Shown: piece by piece, positions 1 through 8,183 of the stretch
Layout of the letters: every line of letters starts with the position of its first letter
Position numbering within the stretch: position 1 is the first letter of the stretch
Assembly (NCBI RefSeq): GCF_018619475.1
Contig: NZ_JAHFZG010000016.1
Coordinates: 22,109-86,108 of the forward strand
DNA from: Rhodomicrobium sp. Az07
GTDB taxonomy: Bacteria > Pseudomonadota > Alphaproteobacteria > Rhizobiales > Rhodomicrobiaceae
DNA length: 64,000 nt
Direction: 5' to 3'
Notes under the pieces: model-generated
Told to the model about the DNA's origin: nothing
The model's input: only the letters and a program-made list of their open reading frames with translations
The model's database searches: none
Made by a program: the position numbers and the translations under genes

Positions 1-663
1 CAACCGTCCGGCTCTGACGCAATACGCGTCATAGGCGGCGCCGAACTGCCGCCGCATCATCGCTTCCTCTTTCGGAACGCGAATGAACCACATCAGAGCA
101 AAAGCCGGAAGAACAAGAAATCCCGCGATCCAGTTCTGGACGAGGAGCGGCTGTGCGGCGGCGGCTCCCCAGATCGCTGCATACATCGGGTGCCGGATAC
201 GGGCGTAGATGCCGTTCGTTACGAGTTCATGTCCATCCCGCACTTCGAGGCCGGGGCTCCAGTTGCGGCCGAGATCGGCATGGGAGCGCCAGAAGAGCCA
301 GAGCGACAGCGCCATGAGCGCTCCGCCGGCGGCGGCCGCCCAGTCAGGCAGGCTGTAATCGGCGAAAGCGAAAACACCGAGCCCGAGATAGAGAAGCGGC
401 AGAACCATCATTGTAGCGAACATCCCCATAAGAAGGGCCACTTCGACGGCATCCTTTTGCGAAGTCGCGATGGAGTTTTTCGCATTTCGGATCGAGTAAG
501 GCGCGCGGATCACCGTCTGAACGAAGAGGGCGACGAGCCACAGCATTGCTGGCCACCCGATTTCGCGCCAGCGGAGAACGGCAAGAACCAGCAGCACGAT
601 TCCAATAAAGGAGGTGATCGCGCCAATTCCACTCCGTATCATCGATTTTTTCTGAGCAACCAT
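1..663 (-). CDS. ICMT/PEMT-type membrane methyltransferase, partial
   Basis: The reading frame is open from an ATG at 663 down to base 1 (221 codons), so the C-terminus is cut off by the window edge. The protein has several hydrophobic helices (for example VLLVLAVLRW, ALLMGMFATMMVLPLLYLGL and FLVLPAFALMWFIRVP). Its C-terminal part carries the isoprenylcysteine carboxyl methyltransferase signature: NGIYARIRHPMY, then a helix, then PKEEAMMRRQFGAAYDAYC. This family methylates lipid or protein substrates at the membrane with S-adenosylmethionine. The bacterial substrate is unknown. A second in-frame ATG lies 7 codons downstream. No partner gene is visible because the left side is truncated. Confidence 0.8.
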   Translation of the reverse strand, partial: MVAQKKSMIRSGIGAITSFIGIVLLVLAVLRWREIGWPAMLWLVALFVQTVIRAPYSIRNAKNSIATSQKDAVEVALLMGMFATMMVLPLLYLGLGVFAFADYSLPDWAAAAGGALMALSLWLFWRSHADLGRNWSPGLEVRDGHELVTNGIYARIRHPMYAAIWGAAAAQPLLVQNWIAGFLVLPAFALMWFIRVPKEEAMMRRQFGAAYDAYCVRAGRL

Positions 664-806
664 CGAAACACCCGGCGTCAATAACCGCACAAGCCCAGGC
701 GGGGCTTTGGCGACTATATAACAATTTGTCGGACCGGTTAAGACGTATCGATGAAAATATCGATATAAAACAGTAGATTAGATCAAAAATAAGAATGGAT
801 CGCGAC

Positions 807-836
807 AAAAAAATCCCGGCGCAACGGCCGGGATTT
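807..836 (-). terminator. Rho-independent terminator
   Basis: A perfect 10-bp stem (AAATCCCGGC, 6-nt loop, GCCGGGATTT) is followed on the minus strand by a run of T. It lies just past the stop codon of the 352-residue minus-strand gene. Confidence 0.85.
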
Positions 837-857
837 GTCTCTGTCTATATCGCGCGA

Positions 858-1916
858 TCAAGCCGCTTCGGCTGTCTCCTTCAGGTCGAGCTGATCCTGA
901 AGGTCGCGTAGAATGTCGGCGGCCTTCGGCATGGGCAGGGCCGACACGCCCGGCGCTTCGAGCGCGAGCCGCACATCGTCGCGTTTCGCGTCGGCGCGCT
1001 CCTCGTGCTTGAACTCGATGAGCTGCGTGCGCGGCTTCAGCACTGTGCTTGCGCGCACTTCGCGACCGGCGTCCATCTCTTCGGTGTAGGCACCGGAGCG
1101 GAACAGCGTCTCGATGGATTTCGCCACGACGCGCATGGTGCGCTGCGCAAGTTCCTCGCCGATGATTTGCTGGGCCTGCGCCTCCTTGATGCGCGACACG
1201 AAGCCCGCAGCCATCATGGCCACCTCGATCTGATAGCGGAAATTATCCTCGGGCGAATATTTCACGCGGTCCCAGACATTGACGAGCAGCGTGCTCATGT
1301 CGTCCATGACGACGCCCGCGCCGAAGAAGTCGAACGACTTCGCGCCGCCCGAGTCGATCGAGCCGATGGCGAGGCTCACGCCCATGTCGGGGTGGAGCGC
1401 CGACAGCGAACCGTAAAGCTCGTCCATGGAGCGGATGACGTTGATCACGATCTGCGGATCGGTCAGCGACCGCTCTTTTTCCGCGATGAGCACGCGAACG
1501 CGCCTGATTTCGCGCTCTACGCCCTGCGCATCGGCAATGACAAGCTCGCCCTTGTCGGTGTCACGCGTAAGAAGTTCCCGCAGCTTCGGCATGACGAAGA
1601 TGACATTGTAGGCGCCGACGTCGACATCCGACAGGAGCTTCCGATTCACGGACTGCTCGCCGTCGATGAGGCTCGACCAGAACGTGAGGTCGAGCAGCGG
1701 GTTAAGCCCGAAAAAGGTCATCAGGTCTTTTTCTTCGTCGCCGAACTGCTGATAGTGGCGCGTGAACTCATTATATGCGAGAAGTATGCGTTGCGTGCGG
1801 TTCACGCCATCGGCCTGCTGGCCGGTTCGAGCGACTCGCAGCAACTCACGAATCTGCGCGGCATGAAGGGCTTCCCGCAAACTGTTGACAGCCTTTATAA
1901 TCCTCTCTCGCCGCAT
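858..1916 (-). CDS. Hypothetical protein, 352 residues
   Basis: I do not recognise a family. The protein is soluble, without signal peptide or membrane segment, and mixes acidic and basic regions. Its N-terminus (RRERIIKAVNSLREALHAAQ) is helical. The middle, with a stretch like HPDMGVSLAIGSID then SFDFFGAGVVMDD, looks like a folded alpha/beta domain. The C-terminal 50 residues are charged and probably disordered, ending in DQLDLKETAEAA. It starts with ATG at 1916, about 70 bases from the divergent pseudouridine synthase gene, so the two probably share a bidirectional promoter region. A strong terminator follows its stop codon, so it is a single-gene unit. Codon use matches the neighbours, so it looks native. 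Confidence 0.7.
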   Translation of the reverse strand: MRRERIIKAVNSLREALHAAQIRELLRVARTGQQADGVNRTQRILLAYNEFTRHYQQFGDEEKDLMTFFGLNPLLDLTFWSSLIDGEQSVNRKLLSDVDVGAYNVIFVMPKLRELLTRDTDKGELVIADAQGVEREIRRVRVLIAEKERSLTDPQIVINVIRSMDELYGSLSALHPDMGVSLAIGSIDSGGAKSFDFFGAGVVMDDMSTLLVNVWDRVKYSPEDNFRYQIEVAMMAAGFVSRIKEAQAQQIIGEELAQRTMRVVAKSIETLFRSGAYTEEMDAGREVRASTVLKPRTQLIEFKHEERADAKRDDVRLALEAPGVSALPMPKAADILRDLQDQLDLKETAEAA

Positions 1917-1987
1917 GTCTTTGTCTCCTAACCTCGCCGAATCATTTGCGGTTTTCGGAAGGTTAGCCTTTTTTATTGGTTCACATC

Positions 1988-4459
1988 ATGCCTTCACCGA
2001 AAGATGCACGCGATCAGGACACTGCGGGAGCCGAGAGGGTCGCAAAAGTCATAGCTAGATCAGGGCTTTGCTCTCGAAGAGACGCCGAAGTTCTGATTGG
2101 GGAAAAGCGGGTTTCCGTCAACGGCTCGATCATCGAAAGCGCCGCGCTGGACGTTTCTCCCGCCGACCGAGTCGCCGTAGACGGCCATCCGCTGCCCGCG
2201 CGCGAGCCTCCGCGCCTGTGGCGTTACCACAAGCCGAAGGGCCGCGTGACGACCCACAAAGACCCCGAAGGCCGCCCGACCGTTTTCGAGGCGCTGCCCG
2301 ACAACCTGCCGCGCCTCATCTCCATCGGGCGGCTCGACTTCAACACCGAAGGGCTGCTCCTCCTCACGAACGACGGCGAGCTTGCGCGCCATATGGAACT
2401 GCCGTCGACCGGCTGGGCGCGGCGCTATCGCGTACGCGCTTTCGGCGAAATCGATCAGGCCTCGCTCGACAAGCTGAAGAACGGCGTGAGAATCGCGGGC
2501 GTCAATTACGGCCCGGTCGAAGCCTCGCTCGAACGCGAGACCGGCGACAACGTCTGGATCACGCTGCTGATCCGCGAGGGCAAGAACCGCGAGGTGCGTC
2601 GCATCATGGAGCACCTCGGCCTCACCGTGAACCGGCTCATTCGCATCTCGTTCGGCCCCTTCATGCTGGGCGATCTGGAGCCGGGGCAAGTCGAGGAAGT
2701 GAAGACGAGCGTGCTTAAGGACCAGCTCGGACCGCGCCTCGCCCGCTCGCTTGGCGTGCGCCGCGAGGTTGTCCGGGAGGAAAAGCGCCTTTCGACGCCA
2801 TCGCGCGGAAAGCCCACCTATCTGCGGCGCAAGGAAGCTGAATCGGAGCGGCCACGCCGCCCCTTCGAGGAGCCGCAGATGCGGCAACGGCGCGTGCTGT
2901 CCGATGACGCCTCGGAAGCGCCCATCGTGGAGCTCGTGCAGGTGCCGAAGCCGCCGCGCGCCGAGCGAGGTGAGCGGGGAGAAAAGCGAGATTTTGCGCC
3001 GCGGGATCGTGGCGAACGGAGTTTCGACAGACCGCGCGACGAGGCAGGCGGCGAACGGCGCCCGTTTGCGCGTCGTGAGGACAGCGGCGGGGAGCGTCCG
3101 GCGTTCCGCAGCCGCGCTGATGGCGACCGCGCGCCACGTGTCGCGAGAGATGGCGATAGCGGCGAGCGCAAACCCTATCCGAAGCGCCGCGAAGGCGAAG
3201 GGGAGTTCAATCCCCGCGATGCGGGCGACCGTCCGGCTTTCCGCAAACGCGAGGGCGACCGCCAGGATCGGCCTTCGCGCGCGGGCGGTGGCGAGCGTCC
3301 GCCCTTCCGGCGGCGTGATACAGAGGTCGGCGCGGAAAGCGGAGGCGATGCTCCGAAACGTGCATGGGCGCCCCGGATCGACGCTACGACAGAGGATCAT
3401 TCGACGCCTCGTTTCAAGAGGCGGGAGGAAGGCGGCGAGGGCAGGCCATCGCGGCAAGGTCCGCCCCGGCAAGGCGATGCGCGCGGCGAGCGCCGCCCGT
3501 TCAACCGCGATGCACGCCCCGAGGGCCGCTTCGACCGCAAGCCGCGCGACGGCGATGCGGGCGGCGAACGTCGGCCGTTTGTGCGCCGCGAGGATGGTGC
3601 GGAGCGCCCGGCGTTCCGCAGCCGCAGCGATGGCGACCGCGCCCCGCGTTTCGCGAGGGACGGGGAAGGCGGCGAGCGCAAGAGTTCGACGGCGAGGCCA
3701 GGTTTCCGTTCGCGCGATGCGGGTGAAGGCCGGGGTGACACCAGGTCCGGCGAGGGATCGGGAGAGCGCAGAAGTTTCCGTCCGCGCGAGGGTAGTGGCG
3801 AGCGCAAAAGCTTTGGTTCGCGCGATGCGGGCGACCGCCCGGCGTTCCGCAAACGCGAGGGAGACCGCGCGGAGCGGTCTTCGCGCGGCGCGGGCGAGGA
3901 TCGGCCCCGCTTTCGCAGGGCTGAAGATGGCGACGCCGCGCGCGGGCCACGACCCGACCGGGCTCCCGGCGACCGTCCGGCATACCGGAGCCGCAGCAAC
4001 GATGGCGGCGCAGGCGGCGAGCGCAAGAGCTTCGACAAGCCGTTCCGCGAGCGGCGCGAAGGTTTCGGCGATCGTGCCCCGCAACGGGAGGGCGAGCGCC
4101 CGGCAGGCGGCGCGCCGTTCGAGAAGCGTGGCGGCGCGGGCGGTGCGCGGTCGTTCGGGAAGAAACCGTTTGGCGCGCGCGACGGATCGAAATCGTTCTC
4201 CGGGCGCGGCGGTAGCGGCGGCGGCGCTGGCGACAAGCCCTTCGGAGCACGGCCCGGCGGCACAGCGGCGAGGGACAGCAGCGGCGGTGAAGGCGGCGAG
4301 CGCAAATCCTTCGGCGCCCGCAAGCCGTTTGGTGCGCGCGGCGGAAAACCCGGCGGCGGCACGGGCGGCAAGCCCGGCAAATCCTTCACCCGGCGCGACG
4401 GCCCGTCGAAGCCGCGCACGGGCGGCGGTCCCCGCAAACCCCGTGGCGACAAAGCGTGA
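1988..4459 (+). CDS. rluB: RluB-type 23S rRNA pseudouridine synthase with long RG-rich tail
   Basis: The first 245 residues form a complete RsuA/RluB-family enzyme: an S4 RNA-binding domain (residues about 18-65, ERVAKVIARSGLCSRRDAE) and a catalytic domain with GRLDFNTEGLLLLTNDGEL, where Asp117 is the catalytic aspartate. RluB makes pseudouridine at 23S position 2605. The remaining 575 or so residues are a low-complexity extension rich in Arg, Gly, Asp, Ala and Phe with repeated blocks such as ERPAFRSR, DAGDRPAFRKREGDR and GGERK. E. coli RluB is about 290 residues with a far shorter basic tail. ATG 1988 was chosen; an in-frame TTG lies at 1976 and neither has a strong Shine-Dalgarno. The end overlaps rsmD by GTGA, which suggests translational coupling of two 16S/23S modification enzymes. 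Confidence 0.9.
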   Translation: MPSPKDARDQDTAGAERVAKVIARSGLCSRRDAEVLIGEKRVSVNGSIIESAALDVSPADRVAVDGHPLPAREPPRLWRYHKPKGRVTTHKDPEGRPTVFEALPDNLPRLISIGRLDFNTEGLLLLTNDGELARHMELPSTGWARRYRVRAFGEIDQASLDKLKNGVRIAGVNYGPVEASLERETGDNVWITLLIREGKNREVRRIMEHLGLTVNRLIRISFGPFMLGDLEPGQVEEVKTSVLKDQLGPRLARSLGVRREVVREEKRLSTPSRGKPTYLRRKEAESERPRRPFEEPQMRQRRVLSDDASEAPIVELVQVPKPPRAERGERGEKRDFAPRDRGERSFDRPRDEAGGERRPFARREDSGGERPAFRSRADGDRAPRVARDGDSGERKPYPKRREGEGEFNPRDAGDRPAFRKREGDRQDRPSRAGGGERPPFRRRDTEVGAESGGDAPKRAWAPRIDATTEDHSTPRFKRREEGGEGRPSRQGPPRQGDARGERRPFNRDARPEGRFDRKPRDGDAGGERRPFVRREDGAERPAFRSRSDGDRAPRFARDGEGGERKSSTARPGFRSRDAGEGRGDTRSGEGSGERRSFRPREGSGERKSFGSRDAGDRPAFRKREGDRAERSSRGAGEDRPRFRRAEDGDAARGPRPDRAPGDRPAYRSRSNDGGAGGERKSFDKPFRERREGFGDRAPQREGERPAGGAPFEKRGGAGGARSFGKKPFGARDGSKSFSGRGGSGGGAGDKPFGARPGGTAARDSSGGEGGERKSFGARKPFGARGGKPGGGTGGKPGKSFTRRDGPSKPRTGGGPRKPRGDKA
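3046..4400 (+). repeat. Degenerate in-frame repeats coding the RG-rich tail
   Basis: Within the pseudouridine synthase gene, long blocks recur in frame. One unit at about 3046-3174 (ERRPFARRED, then ERPAFRSRADGDRAP, then RDGDSGERK) returns at about 3559-3682 with few changes. The shorter unit DAGDRPAFRKREGDR occurs near 3210 and 3825. Repetition is clear in the protein and partly in the DNA, so the tract probably grew by slippage or unequal recombination. Confidence 0.75.
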
Positions 4460-5013
4460 GGATCGTCGGGGGGCGATTTCGCGGGCGCGGCATTGCTGCG
4501 CCCGATGGCACGACGACGCGGCCCACTTCGGACCGCGTGCGCGAATCGCTGTTCAACATTCTGACGCACGGCACCGAGGGCCCGCCGCTTGAGGGCGCGC
4601 GCGTGCTCGACCTGTTCGCAGGCACGGGCGCGCTCGGCCTCGAAGCCCTGTCGCGCGGCGCGGCCTACTGCCTGTTCGTCGAGGACGAAGCAGCGGCTCG
4701 CGGCGCGATCCGCGAAAATATCGAGGCGCTGGGGCTGACGGGGGCGAGCAAGCTCTGGCGGCGCGATGCGACGAAACTCGGCACCGCCGCGCCGATGCAG
4801 CCCTTTCAGCTTGTGTTTGCCGATCCGCCTTACGCAAAGGGCCTCGGCGAACTCGCGCTGAACGCGGCACTCAATGGCGGTTGGCTCGCGGCGGGCGCGA
4901 TCTGCGTGCTGGAAGAGCGTACCGACATGGCTGTCGCCCTCCCGGCGGCCTTCGAGCCGCTCGACGCGCGCGTTTACGGCGATACGGCGCTCCATTTCTT
5001 CCGCAAAATCTGA
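4456..5013 (+). CDS. rsmD: 16S rRNA (guanine966-N2)-methyltransferase
   Basis: RsmD methylates G966 of 16S rRNA in the assembled 30S subunit, using S-adenosylmethionine. The 185-residue protein begins RIVGGRFRGRGIAAPDG as usual for the family. It has the SAM-binding loop LDLFAGTGALGLEALSRGA (residues 51-69) and the catalytic DPPY motif (residues 123-126, FADPPYAKGL). The length matches the family. The start is GTG 4456, whose GTGA overlaps the stop of the pseudouridine synthase gene. The two are therefore probably one operon of rRNA modification enzymes. Confidence 0.93.
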   Translation: MRIVGGRFRGRGIAAPDGTTTRPTSDRVRESLFNILTHGTEGPPLEGARVLDLFAGTGALGLEALSRGAAYCLFVEDEAAARGAIRENIEALGLTGASKLWRRDATKLGTAAPMQPFQLVFADPPYAKGLGELALNAALNGGWLAAGAICVLEERTDMAVALPAAFEPLDARVYGDTALHFFRKI

Positions 5014-5110
5014 GCCGCTCGTCGTCGGCATCGCTCACTTCCCCTGCGAGATTGTCGCTCGACAGTCGGGTGTGGCCGCTCGGCTGGCTACATCGGATGC
5101 AAGCGGCAAG

Positions 5111-5560
5111 CTATTTCGCGTGTTTCGACGGCAGGAAGCCGAGGGTGATGAACGTCCACGTCGCTGTTAAGCCGCAGATCAACTGCGCCCAACCTGCGAG
5201 CGGCGTCGGGTAATTCTCGCCGCCGAGCGGTGAAATCGAGATGGCAGTCGCCGCAAAAAAGGGGATCAGGAAAACAAGCCACCACCATCCCGACATCCCG
5301 CGATCGTGGAAGCGCTTCGTGTTGATCGCGGCATGCGGAAACAGGAAGACAACCGCGGTTATCCACCCGGACCGGTCGCCAAGGAGGCGGACGAGGTTTG
5401 GCCAGGTGCCGTCGATGAAGGGCGCGTCGTCGTTCATGAACCCCGACAGCAAGAAGTTGAAGCTCGCAATTCCAAGGTGAATAAGCACGAAGGCCATCCA
5501 CCATGTGCGCCGATCGATGCGGCCCTTGAAATTGAAGAAGATGAATTTCAGGGAGGACAT
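5111..5560 (-). CDS. DUF805 family inner-membrane protein
   Basis: This 149-residue membrane protein has the DUF805 (YhaH-like) layout. The N-terminus is FFNFKGRIDRRTWWMAF, followed by about four hydrophobic helices, and the typical RFHDRGMSGWWWLVFLIP motif sits after helix 2 or 3. The family is widespread, and no biochemical role is established to my knowledge. It is divergent from the kai cluster across a 290-base intergenic region and convergent with rsmD. ATG at 5560 is the natural start because the family motif begins within 12 residues. Confidence 0.85.
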   Translation of the reverse strand: MSSLKFIFFNFKGRIDRRTWWMAFVLIHLGIASFNFLLSGFMNDDAPFIDGTWPNLVRLLGDRSGWITAVVFLFPHAAINTKRFHDRGMSGWWWLVFLIPFFAATAISISPLGGENYPTPLAGWAQLICGLTATWTFITLGFLPSKHAK

Positions 5561-5733
5561 GGGTGCTGTTCCCGTCTGGCGCGCGGTCGAAATCGGTGCG
5601 CGTCACTTTTTTGCCGCCATGGCAATCTTATTGCGGTTTGCGGAGCGTCGCTCGCGAATTTCAGGTTCAATACGCCGGTCCAGCGTTTAAGCTGCGTCAC
5701 CGCAACCTATTGCGCAGGAATAGCCGTATCTTT

Positions 5734-5764
5734 TAGGTTTTCGGGCGAAAAACAACCGAACCTA
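5734..5764. promoter_or_regulatory. Inverted repeat upstream of kaiC
   Basis: TAGGTT at 5734-5739 and AACCTA at 5759-5764 form an inverted repeat, with flanking TTTTCGG and CCG extending it imperfectly. It lies in the intergenic region between the divergent DUF805 gene and kaiC, about 90 bases before the kaiC start. It may be a regulator site or a transcript hairpin; no regulator can be named. Confidence 0.3.
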
Positions 5765-5851
5765 CAGAAGTCTCGGTTCATCGTATCTTACGACCATCGA
5801 CAGCGACGCATATGTGTGAGTTTTTCATGTCAGGATGTCGCGGTGCGACTG

Positions 5852-7549
5852 ATGAGCAAGCCTCATAGTGCAAGAGAATTAACCGGCCTGCTGAAGGCTC
5901 CAACGGGTATTGTCGGTTTTGACGATGTGACGTTGGGCGGCCTGCCGGCTGGCCGTCCCACGCTGATCTGTGGCGCCGCCGGGTGTGGAAAAACCCTCTT
6001 CGGCATCACCTTTCTGGTGAATGGCGCCACTTTATGCGACGAGCCGGGTGTCTTCATGACCTTCGAGGAACGCCCCGAGGACCTTGAAGCCAACTTCCGC
6101 TCTCTTGGTTACGATCTCAACGGGCTCGCCGCCGCCGGGAAGCTGATAGTCGATCACGTTCGGGTGGAACGGAGCGAAATCGAGGAGGCCGGCGAATACG
6201 ATCTCGAAGGGCTTTTCGTCCGCCTCGGCTTCGCCGTCGACCGGATCGGCGCCAAACGGGTGGTGCTCGACACCATCGAGTCCCTGTTTGCCGGATTCAC
6301 CGATCAGGCGATTTTGCGGGCGGAATTGCGCCGGCTCTTCGGCTGGCTGAAGGAACGCGGCCTGACCGCCGTCATCACAGGCGAGCGTGGCGAGGGCCAG
6401 CTCACGCGGCACGGCCTGGAGGAGTACGTCTCCGATTGCGTGATTCTGCTCGACAACCGCGTCGAGGACCAGATCGCGACCCGGCGTCTGCGTGTGGTCA
6501 AGTATCGCGGCTCATCGCATGGGACCAACGAGTTCCCGTTCCTGATCGACGAGGATGGCATCAGCGTTCTGCCGATCACCGCACCCAGGCGGAACCTGGC
6601 CGTATGCAATGAAATTGTCTCCTCCGGGATACCGGGGCTCGACGCGATGATCCGAAACGGCGGGTTTTATCGTGGATCGACCATCCTTGTATCCGGCGTC
6701 TCCGGCACCGGCAAGACGACCATGGCCAGCCATTTCGTCAACGCCGCTTGCCTGCGCGGCGAGCGGTGCACCTTCTTTTCGTTCGAGGAGAGCGCCGAGG
6801 AAATTTGCCGCAATGCGCGCTCGGTCGGGCTCGATTTACACGCGCACGTCGCAGCGGGCTTGTTGCGTTTCGAGTGGGCGCGACCAAGCCTCTACGGCCT
6901 GGAGATGCACCTGGCAAGGATGCAGCGCGATATCGAGACGTTCAAGCCGGCCGTGGTGGTGATCGACGCGATCTCCGCGTTCCGGGGACCGGCCGGCGAT
7001 GTGCAGTCAATTCTCCTGCGCACGGTGGACCTCCTGAAGAGTTCTGGAATTACGGCGATGTTCACGAGCCTGCGAAGCGGCGCTTCGCGGGACGAGGGCA
7101 CCGACCACGGCCTTTCGTCGATCATGGACTCGTGGATCAAGCTTGTTGATGTCGAAGAAAACGGTGAGCGCAATCGCATTCTTTATCTGATAAAATCCCG
7201 CGGGACCAGTCACTCGAATCAGCTTCGCGAGTTTCGGATGACCGATAGGGGAATCGAGCTGATCGATGCCTATATTGGTCCGGAGGGTGTTCTTACCGGC
7301 ACCGCCCGGATTACGCAGGAGGCGCGGGACCGAGCCGCCGCCGACCAGCGCGAGCGGGAAAGCAATCGGCGCCAGCGCCAGTTCGCCCGTCGTCGGGAAG
7401 CCGTCAGGCGCCAGATCGAAGAGCTGGAGGCGGCGCTTCAAGCCGAAGAGGACGAAGAAGCCATGCTGCTGGGTGAAGACGAATTGCGCGATGCGACTCT
7501 TAAAAGCGATCAGGCCGCCCGAGCGATACGTCGGAGGGCTGCGGAATGA
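5852..7549 (+). CDS. kaiC: KaiC-type circadian clock ATPase/autokinase
   Basis: This is a 565-residue double-domain RecA-like ATPase. CI has Walker A GAAGCGKT (41-48) and the paired glutamates FEERPED (E72, E73). CII has Walker A GVSGTGKT (282-289) and FEESAEE (E312, E313). In cyanobacterial KaiC the autophosphorylated pair is Ser-Thr; the matching place here ([11 protein letters not shown], residues 422-423) reads Ser-Ser. A Lys/Arg/Glu-rich C-terminal helix of about 80 residues follows CII. ATG 5852 begins just before the CI homology; GTG 5843 is an alternative, and the frame is open far upstream without homology. ATGA overlap with the first kaiB indicates one operon. No kaiA is present, as in other non-cyanobacterial kai loci. 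Confidence 0.92.
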   Translation: MSKPHSARELTGLLKAPTGIVGFDDVTLGGLPAGRPTLICGAAGCGKTLFGITFLVNGATLCDEPGVFMTFEERPEDLEANFRSLGYDLNGLAAAGKLIVDHVRVERSEIEEAGEYDLEGLFVRLGFAVDRIGAKRVVLDTIESLFAGFTDQAILRAELRRLFGWLKERGLTAVITGERGEGQLTRHGLEEYVSDCVILLDNRVEDQIATRRLRVVKYRGSSHGTNEFPFLIDEDGISVLPITAPRRNLAVCNEIVSSGIPGLDAMIRNGGFYRGSTILVSGVSGTGKTTMASHFVNAACLRGERCTFFSFEESAEEICRNARSVGLDLHAHVAAGLLRFEWARPSLYGLEMHLARMQRDIETFKPAVVVIDAISAFRGPAGDVQSILLRTVDLLKSSGITAMFTSLRSGASRDEGTDHGLSSIMDSWIKLVDVEENGERNRILYLIKSRGTSHSNQLREFRMTDRGIELIDAYIGPEGVLTGTARITQEARDRAAADQRERESNRRQRQFARRREAVRRQIEELEAALQAEEDEEAMLLGEDELRDATLKSDQAARAIRRRAAE

Positions 7550-7887
7550 CCTCGGATGCGGAGCGTCTCGACGAGGGTGCTCAGGAGGCCGGCGAAGATG
7601 CAGGTCACTATTACCTGCGCCTCTACGTGGCAGGGCACACGACCAAGTCGACGCTTGCGCTGAACAATCTCAAGCGCGTGTGCGAGACCCACCTCGCGGG
7701 CAGGTATGAGATCGAGGTGATCGACTTGCGCGAAAACCCGCAGCTTGCCGCAGGTGACCAGATACTGGCGATACCGACGCTGGTTCGAAGGCTCCCTCAG
7801 CCCTTGAAGCGGATAATCGGCGATTTGTCGAACACGGAAAAAGTTTTGGTAGGGCTGGACATTCGCCCGAAAGTCGCGTGCCCATGA
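7546..7887 (+). CDS. kaiB: KaiB-type clock protein, copy 1
   Basis: KaiB is a thioredoxin-like, fold-switching protein that binds KaiC. This 113-residue copy has an acidic N-terminal leader of about 20 residues, followed by the standard core: [43 protein letters not shown] and the hallmark [18 protein letters not shown]. The start ATG lies in the ATGA overlap with kaiC, and the stop overlaps the second kaiB in the same way. Two adjacent and clearly different KaiB proteins suggest division of roles, for example one for KaiC and one for the kinase, which is inference. Confidence 0.93.
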   Translation: MTSDAERLDEGAQEAGEDAGHYYLRLYVAGHTTKSTLALNNLKRVCETHLAGRYEIEVIDLRENPQLAAGDQILAIPTLVRRLPQPLKRIIGDLSNTEKVLVGLDIRPKVACP

Positions 7888-8183
7888 ATAGCAAGCCAGA
7901 AATCCCGGTGGCTAGATACAGACTCCGGCTCGTTATCGCCGGTAACAGCGAGCGGTCCCGCCGGGCAATCGAAAATCTCCAGCACCTTTGCGCCGAGCAT
8001 CTGAGCGGCCAGGTCGACCTTGAGGTTGTCGACATCTACCAGCGCCCCGAACTCGCGGAAGAATATCAGGTCATTGCCGCGCCCACTTTGGTCAAGCTTC
8101 TGCCGCTTCCAGTACGCCGAATCATCGGAGATCTGTCTCAAGAGGACCGTGTCCTGCACGGGCTCGAAATCGTGCCGCTATAA
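7884..8183 (+). CDS. kaiB: KaiB-type clock protein, copy 2
   Basis: This second KaiB has 99 residues from ATG 7884, which forms an ATGA overlap with copy 1; GTG 7878 is an alternative start. It keeps the family core ([57 protein letters not shown]) but differs from copy 1 at many positions. For example, the sheet motif LYVAG is LVIAG and the end is [15 protein letters not shown]. This is more than a recent duplication. It is followed directly by the sensor kinase gene with no spacer, so kinase translation probably depends on it. Confidence 0.92.
   Translation: MNSKPEIPVARYRLRLVIAGNSERSRRAIENLQHLCAEHLSGQVDLEVVDIYQRPELAEEYQVIAAPTLVKLLPLPVRRIIGDLSQEDRVLHGLEIVPL

Noticed and set aside
190..684. 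Plus-strand open frame of 164 codons
   Set aside because: Antisense to the ICMT-like gene, whose membrane helices and RHPMY motif are convincing; the plus frame has no homology.
3046..4400. Regular repeats that might suggest a CRISPR array
   Set aside because: Repeats are in frame, degenerate, without constant-length spacers, and code protein.
2060..5031. Very long open frames on the minus strand and in another plus frame across the RG-rich tail
   Set aside because: They mirror the repeat tract in other frames, consist of Arg/Ala/Pro-rich strings and carry no domain; the pseudouridine synthase and rsmD explain the coding signal.
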